Assembly: GCA_965207995.1 (NCBI GenBank)
Contig: CBDBNG010000001.1
Span: forward strand, 620,001 to 684,000
From: DAOUKH01 sp965207995
GTDB lineage: Bacteria; Chloroflexota; Dehalococcoidia; SHYB01
Direction of reading: 5' to 3'
DNA length: 64,000 bases
Within the stretch, counting starts at the first letter, position 1. Every line of letters starts with the position of its first letter. A model generated the notes under the pieces. The model ran no database searches. It had not been told where the DNA came from and saw nothing but the letters and a program-made list of their open reading frames with translations. A program made the position numbers and the translations under genes. Shown here one piece after another: positions 7,940-15,936 of the stretch.

Positions 7940-8992
7940 ATGAAGTTCGGTCACTTTCTCTACCACGTTAACCTCGACCCCGAGCACGACGCGCAAGGCA
8001 TCCGCGACGCATTGGCCGAGGCCCGGCTGGCCGAGGACCTCGGCTACGACGCGCTCTGGCTCTCCGAACACCACTTCACCGGCGAAGTCGTGTACGCCGA
8101 CCCCTTGGTCTTTGCGGCGGCCGTGGCCGTGCAGACCAAGCGCGTGACGCTGGGCCTCGGGGTCATCGAGATGGCCTTCCACCACCCCGTCCAGACCGCC
8201 ATTCAGACGGCGCTGATCGACAATCTCTCCGATGGCCGTCTCATTGTCGGGACGGCGCGGGGGTCAAGCTACAACGCGTTCGAGTACATGGGCTTTGGGA
8301 CGAGCATCGAGGAGCAGACCGGCCGCATCGACGAGGCGGAGGAACTGCTCGCCCTGGCGTGGACGGGCAAGGACGTGCGCTTCCACGGCAAGCATTTTCA
8401 TGCCGAGTTTCCCGCCGTGCGGCCGCGCCCCGTCCAGCAGCCGCATCCTCCGCTCTTCCGCGCCTGCGTCTCCGCCGGTTCCCTGACGGCGATGGCGCGC
8501 CAGGGCCGGCTCGTGCTCCTGCGGACGTGGAACGCCAAAGAGGCCGCCGAGCAGACGGCCCTCTACCGGAGGGTCATGCTGGAGGAAGGCTTCACCGAGG
8601 AGCGGGTCGAGGCCAACTTGGACCAGGCCTGGGTGTGGCGCGACGTGTACGTCGCTGAGACGGACAAGGAAGCCGCCGACGAGTTCTTCCCCGGATGGCA
8701 CCGCTACCAGCGGACGCTCAATGCGTACCGCGCGCAATGGAGCCCGACCGACCAGCCGGTCTACCAGTCGCCCGACATCATGCCCGCGCCCGACTACGCG
8801 GCGCGCCCGCACCCCGAGGCCTCGGACCCCTTCGTCGGATCGCCGGAGCGGGTGGCGGAGCAGATCGCGCAGCTCCAGGAAAACGGGGTGCGCAACCTGA
8901 TGATCACCCACTACGGCGCGGCGGTCCCCCACGAGAAGGCCGTCAAGTCGATGCGGCTGCTGGCCGAGAAGGTCTTCCCTCGGTTCCGGTAG
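7940..8992 (+). CDS. LLM-class flavin-dependent oxidoreductase (luciferase-like), copy 1
   Basis: A 350-residue bacterial-luciferase-like TIM-barrel protein. It begins MKFGHFLYHVNLDPEHD, typical of the family's first strand, and carries ALWLSEHHFTGEV (about 36-48), VGTARGSSYNAFEYMGFG and a C-terminal GSPERVAEQIAQLQENGVR element characteristic of LLM monooxygenases. Such enzymes use reduced FMN or F420 to oxidise organic substrates; which cofactor is used here is not evident. The start is the ATG at 7940, where the family alignment begins; the open frame continues upstream through the promoter and is not coding. The next gene is a close paralogue, indicating tandem duplication. Confidence 0.88.
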   Translation: MKFGHFLYHVNLDPEHDAQGIRDALAEARLAEDLGYDALWLSEHHFTGEVVYADPLVFAAAVAVQTKRVTLGLGVIEMAFHHPVQTAIQTALIDNLSDGRLIVGTARGSSYNAFEYMGFGTSIEEQTGRIDEAEELLALAWTGKDVRFHGKHFHAEFPAVRPRPVQQPHPPLFRACVSAGSLTAMARQGRLVLLRTWNAKEAAEQTALYRRVMLEEGFTEERVEANLDQAWVWRDVYVAETDKEAADEFFPGWHRYQRTLNAYRAQWSPTDQPVYQSPDIMPAPDYAARPHPEASDPFVGSPERVAEQIAQLQENGVRNLMITHYGAAVPHEKAVKSMRLLAEKVFPRFR

Positions 8993-9039
8993 ACCCGCCC
9001 CGCGCGGAACGCTCAGCTCGGGGGGCCCACTCGTAGGCG

Positions 9040-9048
9040 TGCTACAAT
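9040..9048 (+). promoter_or_regulatory. extended -10 element of the second LLM oxidoreductase gene
   Basis: TGCTACAAT at 9040-9048, 28 bases before the ATG at 9077. It is identical to the element before copy 1, so the second gene probably has its own promoter even though it lies only 84 bases after the first. Confidence 0.55.
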
Positions 9049-9076
9049 CCCGCCACCTCTTTCGAGGCGCATAGAT

Positions 9077-10123
9077 ATGAAATTCGGTCACTATCTCTTC
9101 AAGATAAATCTCGATCCTGAACAGGACGCGCAGGCGCTCCGCGACACTTTGGATGAAGCGCGGTTCGCCGAGGAGCTAGGCTATGACGCGGTCTGGTTCG
9201 CCGAGCATCACTTCGCCGGCGAGGTCGCCTACGCCGACCCCATCGTCTTTGCGGCGGCCGTCGCCATGGAAACCAAACGAGTTGACCTGGGCATCGCGGT
9301 CATCGAGATGGCCTTCCACCATCCCGTGCAGACCGCTATCCAGACCGCGCTGATCGACAACCTCTGCAACGGCCGGCTCATCGTCGGGATTGGCCGTGGC
9401 TCGAAGTACAACGCGTTCGAATACACGGGTTTCGGCACCACCATGGTTGAGCATATCGAACGCATCGACGAGGCGGAAGAGCTTCTGAAGCTGGCTTGGA
9501 CGGGCAAGGACGTGCGCTTCCACGGCAAATACTTCGACGCTGAGTTCGCCGCCATCCGGCCGCGGCCGGTGCAGCAGCCGCATCCCCGGCTTCACCGCGG
9601 CTGTTCCTCTGTGGAGTCGTTGGAGGCGATGGCGCGCCAAGGCCGGCCCGTGCTGCTCCGGACGTGGACCGCGAAGGAGGCCGCCGACCAGATCGCCCTC
9701 TACCGCGACTCCATGCTCGACGAGGGCTTCCCCGAGGAGTACGTCGAGGCCAACCTCGACCGGGCGTGGATGTGGCGAGAAGTGTACGTTGCGGATACCG
9801 ACCAGCAGGCGGCGGAAGACTTCTTCCCACCTTGGCACCAGTACCAGCGCGACATGATCGAGTTTCGGGCCAAATGGAGCCCGCCGGACCAACCGGCCCG
9901 CCCTGCTCTCCCCATCAATCCGCCGCCCGACTACTCAAAACCCCCGGACCCCGAGGTCTCGGACCCCATTGTGGGGTCGCCGGCGCGCGTTGCCGAGCAG
10001 CTTGCCCAGCTTCGGGAAGGCGGGGTGCGCAACCTGATGATCACCCACTACGCGGTGCCGCACGAGAAGGGCATGAAGTCGATGGAGATGCTGGCGGGAA
10101 AGGTCCTTCCCCAGTTCGCATAG
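9077..10123 (+). CDS. LLM-class flavin-dependent oxidoreductase (luciferase-like), copy 2
   Basis: A 348-residue paralogue of the preceding gene, similar along its whole length: MKFGHYLFKINLDPEQD at the start, AVWFAEHHFAGEVAYADP, IGRGSKYNAFEYTGFG and a VAEQLAQLREGGVRNLMITH C-terminal segment. The two copies differ most in the substrate-facing middle and in the loop around 280-300, so they may have different substrates (inference). Expected function: reduced-flavin-dependent oxygenation in the cytoplasm. The tRNA-Trp gene lies 66 bases downstream. Confidence 0.88.
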   Translation: MKFGHYLFKINLDPEQDAQALRDTLDEARFAEELGYDAVWFAEHHFAGEVAYADPIVFAAAVAMETKRVDLGIAVIEMAFHHPVQTAIQTALIDNLCNGRLIVGIGRGSKYNAFEYTGFGTTMVEHIERIDEAEELLKLAWTGKDVRFHGKYFDAEFAAIRPRPVQQPHPRLHRGCSSVESLEAMARQGRPVLLRTWTAKEAADQIALYRDSMLDEGFPEEYVEANLDRAWMWREVYVADTDQQAAEDFFPPWHQYQRDMIEFRAKWSPPDQPARPALPINPPPDYSKPPDPEVSDPIVGSPARVAEQLAQLREGGVRNLMITHYAVPHEKGMKSMEMLAGKVLPQFA

Positions 10124-10160
10124 AGCGCGGCGGGGCGCCGCCGGGGCGGCCCCGTGGGCG

Positions 10161-10169
10161 TGCTAAACT
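10161..10169 (+). promoter_or_regulatory. extended -10 element of tRNA-Trp
   Basis: TGCTAAACT at 10161-10169, 20 bases before the first base of the tRNA. It has the same TGC-TAnAnT form as the elements before the LLM genes. Confidence 0.45.
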
Positions 10170-10189
10170 TTAGAGGCTCCACCATATGC

Positions 10190-10266
10190 AGGGGTGTAGC
10201 TCAGCCTGGTAGAGCATCGGTCTCCAAAACCGACGGTCGTGGGTTCGAATCCTGCCGCCCCTGCCA
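10190..10266 (+). tRNA. tRNA-Trp (anticodon CCA)
   Basis: A 77-base cloverleaf. The acceptor stem AGGGGTG pairs with CGCCCCT, the discriminator is G, and the 3' CCA is encoded at 10264-10266. The anticodon stem TCGGT/ACCGA encloses the loop CTCCAAA, with the anticodon CCA at 10224-10226. The T-arm reads GGTTCGAATCC. All arms are intact and no integrated element is apparent at its 3' end. Confidence 0.97.
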
Positions 10267-10302
10267 GCTTCGCCTCTCGCGAGCGGTTGCGTCGGGGACG
10301 CG

Positions 10303-11148
10303 CTAGGAGCCCGTAGAGCGCAGGGCGGGCCACACTTCCAGGGCGTTTTCCCCCATCACTCTGGCCCGCTCGTCCGGCGTGAGGAAGCTGAGCGACTCGC
10401 GGCCCATCTCCACAAGTTGCGGGTAGGGCGGCTCGTAGGTCGCGGAGAAGTTGGATCCCCACATGAGGCGGTCGACGCCGAAGCGGTCGACGAAGCGTTG
10501 GAGCACGTCCTTGATGTCGCCGGGGCCACGGGAGGCGGTCAGCTCGTTTGTTGGTGAGAACTTGAGGCGGAGGTTGGGGAAGCGGGCGAGGCCGAAGATG
10601 GGGGCGGCGGTCTCGTAGGGCGGGCCGTCTTCGAAGGTCACCGACCCAAGGTGGTCGAGGGCGACGGTCACATCCGGGAAGCGCTCGAGCATGGCGGCGA
10701 GCTTGGGGGCCCGCTGGACCTCAAGGAGCACGTCGACGGGAAAGTCCAGCTCGCGGGCTAGCTCCCAGACGGGGAAGGTCTTGGGGTCGTCGAGCCACTC
10801 GCCGCTGCCGGCCCGCGCGAAGAGGCGGACGCCGGTCATGCCCTCGTCCTCATTGAGGCGCCGGAGCGTTGCGGCGGCGTCTTCGGCCTCCATGTCGATG
10901 ATGGGGATGGAGACGAAGCGTTCGGGGTAGCGGCGGGCGCTGAGGGCTGTGTAGCGATTGTCGTAGCCGTTGGCGGTGCGGGGCTGGACGAGGAGGGCGC
11001 GGTCGACGCCGCCTTCGTCCATGAGGGCGAGGAACTGCTCGACGGTGTAGCGGGCCTCGTCGACCCAGCCCAAGCGGCTCCTACCGGGGACGAGCGGGTA
11101 GGTCTCCAGGTCGTCGGATATGACGTGGACGTGGGTATCGACGATCAT
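10303..11148 (-). CDS. amidohydrolase-2 family metal-dependent hydrolase
   Basis: A 281-residue TIM-barrel protein of the Amidohydro_2 family (COG3618-like lactonase/decarboxylase relatives). The metal-binding H-x-H is His6 and His8 in VDTHVHVI. Other family elements are VRLFARAGSGEW, DHLG after strand 6 and the final-strand MWGSNF. Members hydrolyse lactones or decarboxylate aromatic acids; the substrate cannot be told here. It is transcribed towards the tRNA, and 109 bases separate it from the methyltransferase gene upstream on the same strand. Confidence 0.85.
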   Translation of the reverse strand: MIVDTHVHVISDDLETYPLVPGRSRLGWVDEARYTVEQFLALMDEGGVDRALLVQPRTANGYDNRYTALSARRYPERFVSIPIIDMEAEDAAATLRRLNEDEGMTGVRLFARAGSGEWLDDPKTFPVWELARELDFPVDVLLEVQRAPKLAAMLERFPDVTVALDHLGSVTFEDGPPYETAAPIFGLARFPNLRLKFSPTNELTASRGPGDIKDVLQRFVDRFGVDRLMWGSNFSATYEPPYPQLVEMGRESLSFLTPDERARVMGENALEVWPALRSTGS

Positions 11149-11257
11149 GGAACCCTCCTCGGACCGGGATGTGGCCCGCTACGGTTTCGTGACATTGTAG
11201 ACCGGTGCGCCGACAGGTCACGCAAGGGTCTCCAGGGGGGAGAGGTAGGGGACGTCC

Positions 11258-11878
11258 CTAGCGGACCGGTTTGCGGGCGGCGCCGACGACGTGGGGGCGG
11301 ACGGGGTAGGGGCCGAAGAGGAAGTGGTCGGCGTCTTCGAGGTCGAAGCCGACGTCGACGATGGCCTGGAGGGTGTCGCGGTTGGGGTGACAGCCGGCGG
11401 CGAGGTGCTTCCACGGGAATGCGGTGACGTTCTGGAAGAAGGCCCAGCCTCTGTCGGCAGACTTGACGTGCTCGACGAAGCGGATCTCGCCGCCGGGGAC
11501 GAGGACGCGCCACGCTTCGGCGAGCGTCCGTGCCGGGTCGTCGACGCTGCACAGCATGAGGGTGGCGACCACCGCGTCGAACGATTCGTCGTCGAAGGGC
11601 AGGTCCTCGGCGTCGACGTGGTGGACGTCGACCTTCACGTTGGTCGCGTCGGCCTTGGCCCTCAGACGGCGGAGCATGTGGATGTTGGCGTCGGCGACAG
11701 TCAATTCAACGTCGGCCGCATAGTAGGGAAGGTTGGCCCCGGAGCCCGCGCCGATTTCGAGCACGCGTCCCCGCGCTCCGCCCGCGGCGCGTTGCCGGTA
11801 CTGGGGATAGAAGGCGCGCTCGGCCCGGCTGAGGAGCGGGTCGTAGACGGCGGCGAAGAGCCGGTAGTTCTTGGCCAT
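11258..11878 (-). CDS. class I SAM-dependent methyltransferase (Methyltransf_11)
   Basis: A 206-residue cytoplasmic methyltransferase with the Rossmann SAM site VLEIGAGSGAN (39-49), an acidic end of strand 2 (VADANIHML), DAEDLPFDDESFDAVVATLM (motif II region) and LVPGGEIRFVEH (motif III). The N-terminal YDPLLSRAERAFYPQYR resembles ubiquinone/menaquinone-methylase-like and phospholipid N-methyltransferase relatives, but the acceptor cannot be named. Start at ATG 11878. It is probably cotranscribed with the amidohydrolase downstream. Confidence 0.88.
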   Translation of the reverse strand: MAKNYRLFAAVYDPLLSRAERAFYPQYRQRAAGGARGRVLEIGAGSGANLPYYAADVELTVADANIHMLRRLRAKADATNVKVDVHHVDAEDLPFDDESFDAVVATLMLCSVDDPARTLAEAWRVLVPGGEIRFVEHVKSADRGWAFFQNVTAFPWKHLAAGCHPNRDTLQAIVDVGFDLEDADHFLFGPYPVRPHVVGAARKPVR

Positions 11879-12010
11879 GGCCGATTCAGCCTAGCGGAGA
11901 TGGTCGCGCCCGCCAATGTTGGCAAAGTGTGACATCGGCTACTTTCGCATGCGGTTTCGAAACGTTTATAAAGAAAGTCGCAGGAATTGGCGCGCACGTG
12001 GAGGTGCAGG

Positions 12011-12232
12011 ATGGTCCGCAAGAGCAAGCTCATGAAGCAAGTCGAGAGCCGGTACGACCGGCCCTTGGAGGAGCTGCTTCCTGAGCTGTACAACGAGAAG
12101 GGGCTGCCGGCGATGGCTGCCGAACTGGGCGTGTCGAAGGGGACGGTCTGGTACTGGCTGCTGAAGTTCGGGATCAACGTGCGGCGGGTTGCGCTGTCGC
12201 CGGGCGACGACGTCGAAGTGGTGCGTCGCTAG
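12011..12232 (+). CDS. small helix-turn-helix protein
   Basis: A 73-residue protein. The start is placed at ATG 12011 (MVRKSKLMKQ) because GGAGG lies about 7 bases upstream; an earlier in-frame ATG at 11987 has no ribosome site. Residues 31-56 form a helix-turn-helix in which MAAELGVSKGTVWYWLLKF is the recognition segment, similar to homeodomain-like or Sigma70-r4-like DNA-binding helices. The N-terminus is basic, and no effector domain is present. A TTATAA box at 11966-11971 may be its -10 element. Likely a small DNA-binding regulator; its target is unknown. Confidence 0.7.
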   Translation: MVRKSKLMKQVESRYDRPLEELLPELYNEKGLPAMAAELGVSKGTVWYWLLKFGINVRRVALSPGDDVEVVRR

Positions 12233-12340
12233 GCGCCGGGGTTAGAATGGCCCGCCGCGAGACCACGCGCAGCGCGGCGGAATAGAGCCTGCGACATCCG
12301 GCCCTTGCGTGGCGGGCCGGGCCGTGTAGCATGAACCCCC

Positions 12341-12568
12341 ATGGATGGGGCCTCAGAGATAGGCACTTTCGTAGGTGTAGGGCTGTCTGCCCTTAGCGTG
12401 TTGATTGCCTCCTTTGCCGCATTGGCGGCCCGCGGCGCACGTAAAGCGGCGCAAGAGACGCGTCAAGCTATCAAGAAGTCTCTTACTGGGGTAGGCGATT
12501 CTTCAAATCGAGCGCATCCAAACTCTGAACCAGCAGGGCAAATGGCAAGCGACGACACACATGTATAG
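12341..12568 (+). CDS. small single-pass membrane protein, first gene of a three-gene cassette
   Basis: A 75-residue protein not recognised as a known family. Residues about 9-31 form one hydrophobic helix (VGVGLSALSVLIASFAALAA), followed by an Arg/Lys-rich amphipathic segment (ARGARKAAQETRQAIKKS), so it probably sits in the inner membrane with a cytoplasmic tail. TAGCAT at 12327-12332 lies 8 bases before the ATG, which would allow a leaderless transcript. Its last codons overlap the next gene by 8 bases. By eye it is less GC-rich than the flanking genes, suggesting later acquisition. Confidence 0.55.
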   Translation: MDGASEIGTFVGVGLSALSVLIASFAALAARGARKAAQETRQAIKKSLTGVGDSSNRAHPNSEPAGQMASDDTHV

Positions 12569-12809
12569 GGATCTGCGCTCAATGCTCAGCGATCTGCAAG
12601 AGTCTCAGCCGGATGAGAAAAGGGAAATCGTTGCAAAGCTCCGAAGGGTTCGAGAGCAAGTGCGTACTATCGAAGACAGACTGGAGAACTTGGCGGATGC
12701 ATCGGAACCGGGTAGCCTTTTAGTCAATGCGAACCGACAATTGAGAGAACTTCACGACCTTATGCTTACCATCCAAAGCCAAGGCCGGATAGGCCAGGAG
12801 AGCTCATGA
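12561..12809 (+). CDS. small coiled-coil protein of unknown function, second gene of the cassette
   Basis: An 82-residue, highly charged protein with no recognised family. Residues about 3-45 (PDEKREIVAKLRRVREQVRT region) and about 57-75 have heptad-like Leu/Ile/Val spacing, suggesting two helices of a coiled coil. It has no signal peptide or membrane segment. It starts inside the end of the previous gene and its TGA stop overlaps the start of the next gene, so all three are probably translationally coupled. A role as a cytoplasmic partner of the membrane protein is only an inference. Confidence 0.5.
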   Translation: MYRDLRSMLSDLQESQPDEKREIVAKLRRVREQVRTIEDRLENLADASEPGSLLVNANRQLRELHDLMLTIQSQGRIGQESS

Positions 12810-13195
12810 TGGCCAACATGAACGTCTTGCTGCAGGAATTGACCGAGGCAACCGAAAGAGGAACTGTCCCCTGGGAGGAGACGGTGCAAGAAGACACCTT
12901 CCTGGCGACTCTGAAGTCGGCATCCCTAAGGATCGGGTTGCGAGAAGAAATCCTAACGCTGGAGGTTCGCGACATAGAGGGCAAGCTGATCGAGAAAGCA
13001 GCCGCCGACTGGATTGACGACCCCGTGGAGCCGTCGGAGTACCCGCCTGTGTTGGTGAGCGTCAACCCACTCGGGCGCAAAAGGCCTAATCCAGTAGCCT
13101 CTGCTCTCAAGCAACTGCACCTCGCCGCCAGAAGAAGGGCCCTTAACGTCGATTCAAAGATTGAGAGTCTGCTCTCAGAACTTCAGGCCTCGTAG
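12806..13195 (+). CDS. small alpha+beta protein of unknown function, third gene of the cassette
   Basis: A 129-residue soluble protein. Its middle part (about 25-65) reads as a series of short strands: DTFLATLKSASLRIGLREE, then ILTLEVRDIEGKLIEKA. I recall this pattern from small uncharacterised proteins in variable genomic regions, but cannot name a family. The C-terminal helix is basic (ALKQLHLAARRRALNVDSK). Start at ATG 12806, overlapping the preceding stop; a second ATG follows directly. Five bases separate its stop from the hydantoinase-B-like gene, which may therefore be read from the cassette promoter. Confidence 0.55.
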   Translation: MMANMNVLLQELTEATERGTVPWEETVQEDTFLATLKSASLRIGLREEILTLEVRDIEGKLIEKAAADWIDDPVEPSEYPPVLVSVNPLGRKRPNPVASALKQLHLAARRRALNVDSKIESLLSELQAS

Positions 13196-13200
13196 GCTCT

Positions 13201-15120
13201 ATGCAGCAGCCGCTGGACTTGTCCAAGCTGGCTCAGGCGCGGGAACGGGAGCCGGAGGAGAGGCCGCCGTCCGACGTCGATCCGGTGACCGCCGAGGTCA
13301 TCCGCGGAGCGATGGAGACGACGTGCGTGGAGGTAGCCACCCACGTCAGCCTGACGGCGACGACGCCGATCCTGAACCAGTCGAACGAGCGCAACGCGTC
13401 GATCATGGACTGGCAGGGGCGGCTCGCGGCGTTGAGCGCGGGCGTTCCCCAGTTCATGTTGAGCTCGACGCTGCCGGTGCGCTTCGCTCTGGACTTCTTC
13501 GGTAAGGAAGGGCTCGCCGACGGCGACATGATTCTCTCCAACGACCCCTACCACGGCGGCGGACACCTCCCCGACTACAACGTTTTCGCGCCCGTCTTTG
13601 ACGGCGACGGGGAGCTTGCCCTGGTCGTCTCGATCCAGTGCCATCACGGCGACACCGGCGGGGCGGCGCCCGGCGGCTATCCGATGGACGCGCTCGACGT
13701 GTGGGCGGAGGGCGTCCGCTTCCCCGCGGTGAAGATCATCGAGGCGGGCAGGGAGCGGCGCGACGTCCTGTACATGCTGCAGGCGAACAACCGCCTGCCG
13801 ACGTACATGGGAGACATCCGGGCCCAGATTGGGGCATGCCGGCTCGGCGTCCGCCAACTCAAGGATTTGCTAGCGCGCTACGGCACGGCAACGGTGAAGC
13901 GCGCCGTCGACTACATGATCTGGCACTCGGAGCAGCGCTTCCGCGACGAGGTCCGCGGCTGGCCTGCGGGCGTGTTCGAGGCCGACGTCTACGCCGACCG
14001 CGACCCGCAGGGCAACGAGGACATTCACGTCCATTGCGCGGTGACGGTCCACGACGACGGGCGGCTGACCGTGGACTTCGACGGCTCGGACAGGCGCGAC
14101 AATCTCGGCTCGTACAGCGCGTTCGGGAACACGCGGGGCTACGTCGTCTCGCAGCTCGCGGCGATGATGGACCCGAGCATCCCGAAGAACGAGGGCTTCT
14201 TCAACAGCATCGAGATCCGCGCGCCGGAGGGGACGTGCGTGAACCCCCGTTACGGGAAGACGGTGGCGGCGGGGACGCACCATCCCGGCAGCGAGGTCGG
14301 TGAGGCGATCGCGGTGGCGCTGTCGCAGGCGGTGCCGGAACGGGCCTGCCCGCAGGTCTATAAGCTCGCCAGCCCCACGGTGATCTTCGGGCAGCATCCG
14401 CGGACGGGCCGGTTCTTCGTCGATCAGGGAACGGACACCTACGCCGGCTACTGCGGCGCTATCGAGGGGCAGGACGGCTGGGGGGCGCGCAACTGCAACT
14501 CCGGCAACCTGATGCGCTCGCAGGCCGAGGTGCAGGAGTCGACGTACCCCATCCGCTTTGTCACCCGCGACATCACGCCCGATACGGGCGGGCCGGGGAA
14601 ATGGCGGGGCCACCCGGGCAGTCTTTATGTGAAGCAGCTACTCTCCGACGTGGTGGTGAACGCCTGGATCATGGGGGTGAAGCACCCCGTACCCGGCATC
14701 GCCGGGGGACGCGAAGGCGCGCCAAACCATCTGATCATGCGCGGGGGCGGCCCCGACGCCTTCGAGGTGACGTCGACGGCGTTCAAGACGCCGCACGCGC
14801 CCGGCGAGGCGATCATCTACCAGTTCGGCGGCGGCGGGGGCTGGGGCGACCCGCTCGACCGCGACCCCGAGGCGGTCCGTGAGGACGTGCTCGACGAGTA
14901 CGTGTCGGTCGCGGGCGCGCGCCGCGATTACGGCGTCGTGCTCACCGGCGAAGTCGACGACGAGTCGCTGATCGTCGACTCCGCCGGGACGGAGTCGCTG
15001 CGGGCCGAGCTCCGCGCCGACCCCGAACTGCGCCGCCGCCGCTGGCAGGAGCGCCTCGACGCGCTGCGCCAATCGGCGGACGAGAACGCCCGGCGCATGG
15101 GCGAAGCGCTCGGCGGCTAG
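13201..15120 (+). CDS. hydantoinase B/oxoprolinase family protein (HyuB-like)
   Basis: A 639-residue protein of the HyuB family (N-methylhydantoinase/5-oxoprolinase beta half, also acetone-carboxylase-alpha-like). Recognisable segments are VDPVTAEVIRGAMETT near residue 26, NDPYHGGGHLPDYNV (about 113-127), DFDGSDRRDNLGSYSAFGN and FGGGGGWGDPLDRDPEAV near the C-terminus. These enzymes normally work with an ATP-binding HyuA subunit to open lactam or hydantoin rings, or to carboxylate ketones. No hyuA neighbour is present, so a partner must be elsewhere or the protein acts alone. The ATG at 13201 lacks a clear ribosome site, but the conserved region starts about 25 residues later. Confidence 0.85.
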   Translation: MQQPLDLSKLAQAREREPEERPPSDVDPVTAEVIRGAMETTCVEVATHVSLTATTPILNQSNERNASIMDWQGRLAALSAGVPQFMLSSTLPVRFALDFFGKEGLADGDMILSNDPYHGGGHLPDYNVFAPVFDGDGELALVVSIQCHHGDTGGAAPGGYPMDALDVWAEGVRFPAVKIIEAGRERRDVLYMLQANNRLPTYMGDIRAQIGACRLGVRQLKDLLARYGTATVKRAVDYMIWHSEQRFRDEVRGWPAGVFEADVYADRDPQGNEDIHVHCAVTVHDDGRLTVDFDGSDRRDNLGSYSAFGNTRGYVVSQLAAMMDPSIPKNEGFFNSIEIRAPEGTCVNPRYGKTVAAGTHHPGSEVGEAIAVALSQAVPERACPQVYKLASPTVIFGQHPRTGRFFVDQGTDTYAGYCGAIEGQDGWGARNCNSGNLMRSQAEVQESTYPIRFVTRDITPDTGGPGKWRGHPGSLYVKQLLSDVVVNAWIMGVKHPVPGIAGGREGAPNHLIMRGGGPDAFEVTSTAFKTPHAPGEAIIYQFGGGGGWGDPLDRDPEAVREDVLDEYVSVAGARRDYGVVLTGEVDDESLIVDSAGTESLRAELRADPELRRRRWQERLDALRQSADENARRMGEALGG

Positions 15121-15890
15121 CTCTCCATGATGTCGCCGCCGTCGACGACGAGGGTCTGGCCGGTCATGAGGGCGCTGTCGTCGGAGGCGAGGTAGAGGGC
15201 AGTGCCGGTGAGGTCGTAGGGCTGGAGCGTCTTCCCTAGGGCCTTGAAGTGGCGCTTGGCCTCGATGGCCTTCTCTGGCAGCACGCGCAGGGTCGCCTCG
15301 GTGAGGGTCGTGCCGGGGGCGATGGCGTTGACGCGGATGTTGTCGACGCCCACGGTGCGGGCCATCGACTTGGTGAGGTGGACGACGCCGGACTTGGAAA
15401 GGCCGTAGGCGTAGTTGGGGAAGGTCTTGGCAGGACGGAAGGAGACCTGCGAGGGGTAGGCGGCCACCGACGCGATGTTGATGATGGAGCCGCCGCCCCG
15501 CTCGCGCATGAAGGGGAGCACGGCGCGGCTGCAGATCAGGGTGCCCACGAGGTTGACGTCGAGCACCTTGCGCAGGTACTCGACGGAGTAGTCGCGGAAG
15601 TCGAGGTCGTAGTAGATCGCGGCGTTGTTGACCAGGACGTCGATGCCGCCGAAGCGGTCCGCCGCCAGTTGGGCCATGTGGTCGGCGCTGGCCTCGTCGG
15701 CGACGTCGGCCTCGAGGGCCATGGCCCGGCCGCCGGAGGACTCGATTTCGGCGGCGACGGCCTGGGCTTGCTCGGTGCGCAGGTCGGCCACCACGACAGC
15801 GGCCCCTTCGCCGGCGAAGCGCAGGCAGTACTCACGGCCGATGCCCTGGGCGCCGCCGGTCACGATGGCCACTTTGTCCTCAAGCAGCAT
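15117..15890 (-). CDS. SDR-family NAD(P)-dependent oxidoreductase
   Basis: A 257-residue classical short-chain dehydrogenase. The cofactor motif is TGGAQGIG (11-18), Asp36 in VVADLR suggests NAD(H) preference, NNAA (88-91) stabilises the fold, and the catalytic Ser is in NIASVAA with YxxxK present as Y-G-L-S-K. The C-terminus has the usual MTGQTLVVDGG. Substrate unknown. Its 3' end overlaps the end of the convergent HyuB-like gene by four bases. Confidence 0.9.
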   Translation of the reverse strand: MLLEDKVAIVTGGAQGIGREYCLRFAGEGAAVVVADLRTEQAQAVAAEIESSGGRAMALEADVADEASADHMAQLAADRFGGIDVLVNNAAIYYDLDFRDYSVEYLRKVLDVNLVGTLICSRAVLPFMRERGGGSIINIASVAAYPSQVSFRPAKTFPNYAYGLSKSGVVHLTKSMARTVGVDNIRVNAIAPGTTLTEATLRVLPEKAIEAKRHFKALGKTLQPYDLTGTALYLASDDSALMTGQTLVVDGGDIMES

Positions 15891-15936
15891 GGTTACTCCT
15901 TGTCGTTCTGCCGGTCGAGTCTAGCGAAGCGGATGT

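Noticed and set aside
10190..10266. tRNA-Trp as an integration site of a mobile island
   Set aside because: No repeat of the tRNA 3' end and no integrase gene are seen nearby; the neighbours look like ordinary metabolic genes.
12252..12280. CCGCCGCG/CGCGGCGG hairpin as a terminator after the small HTH gene
   Set aside because: The 8-base pairing is real, but there is no T-run on either strand, and it lies just downstream of a TAGAAT box, so its role is unclear.
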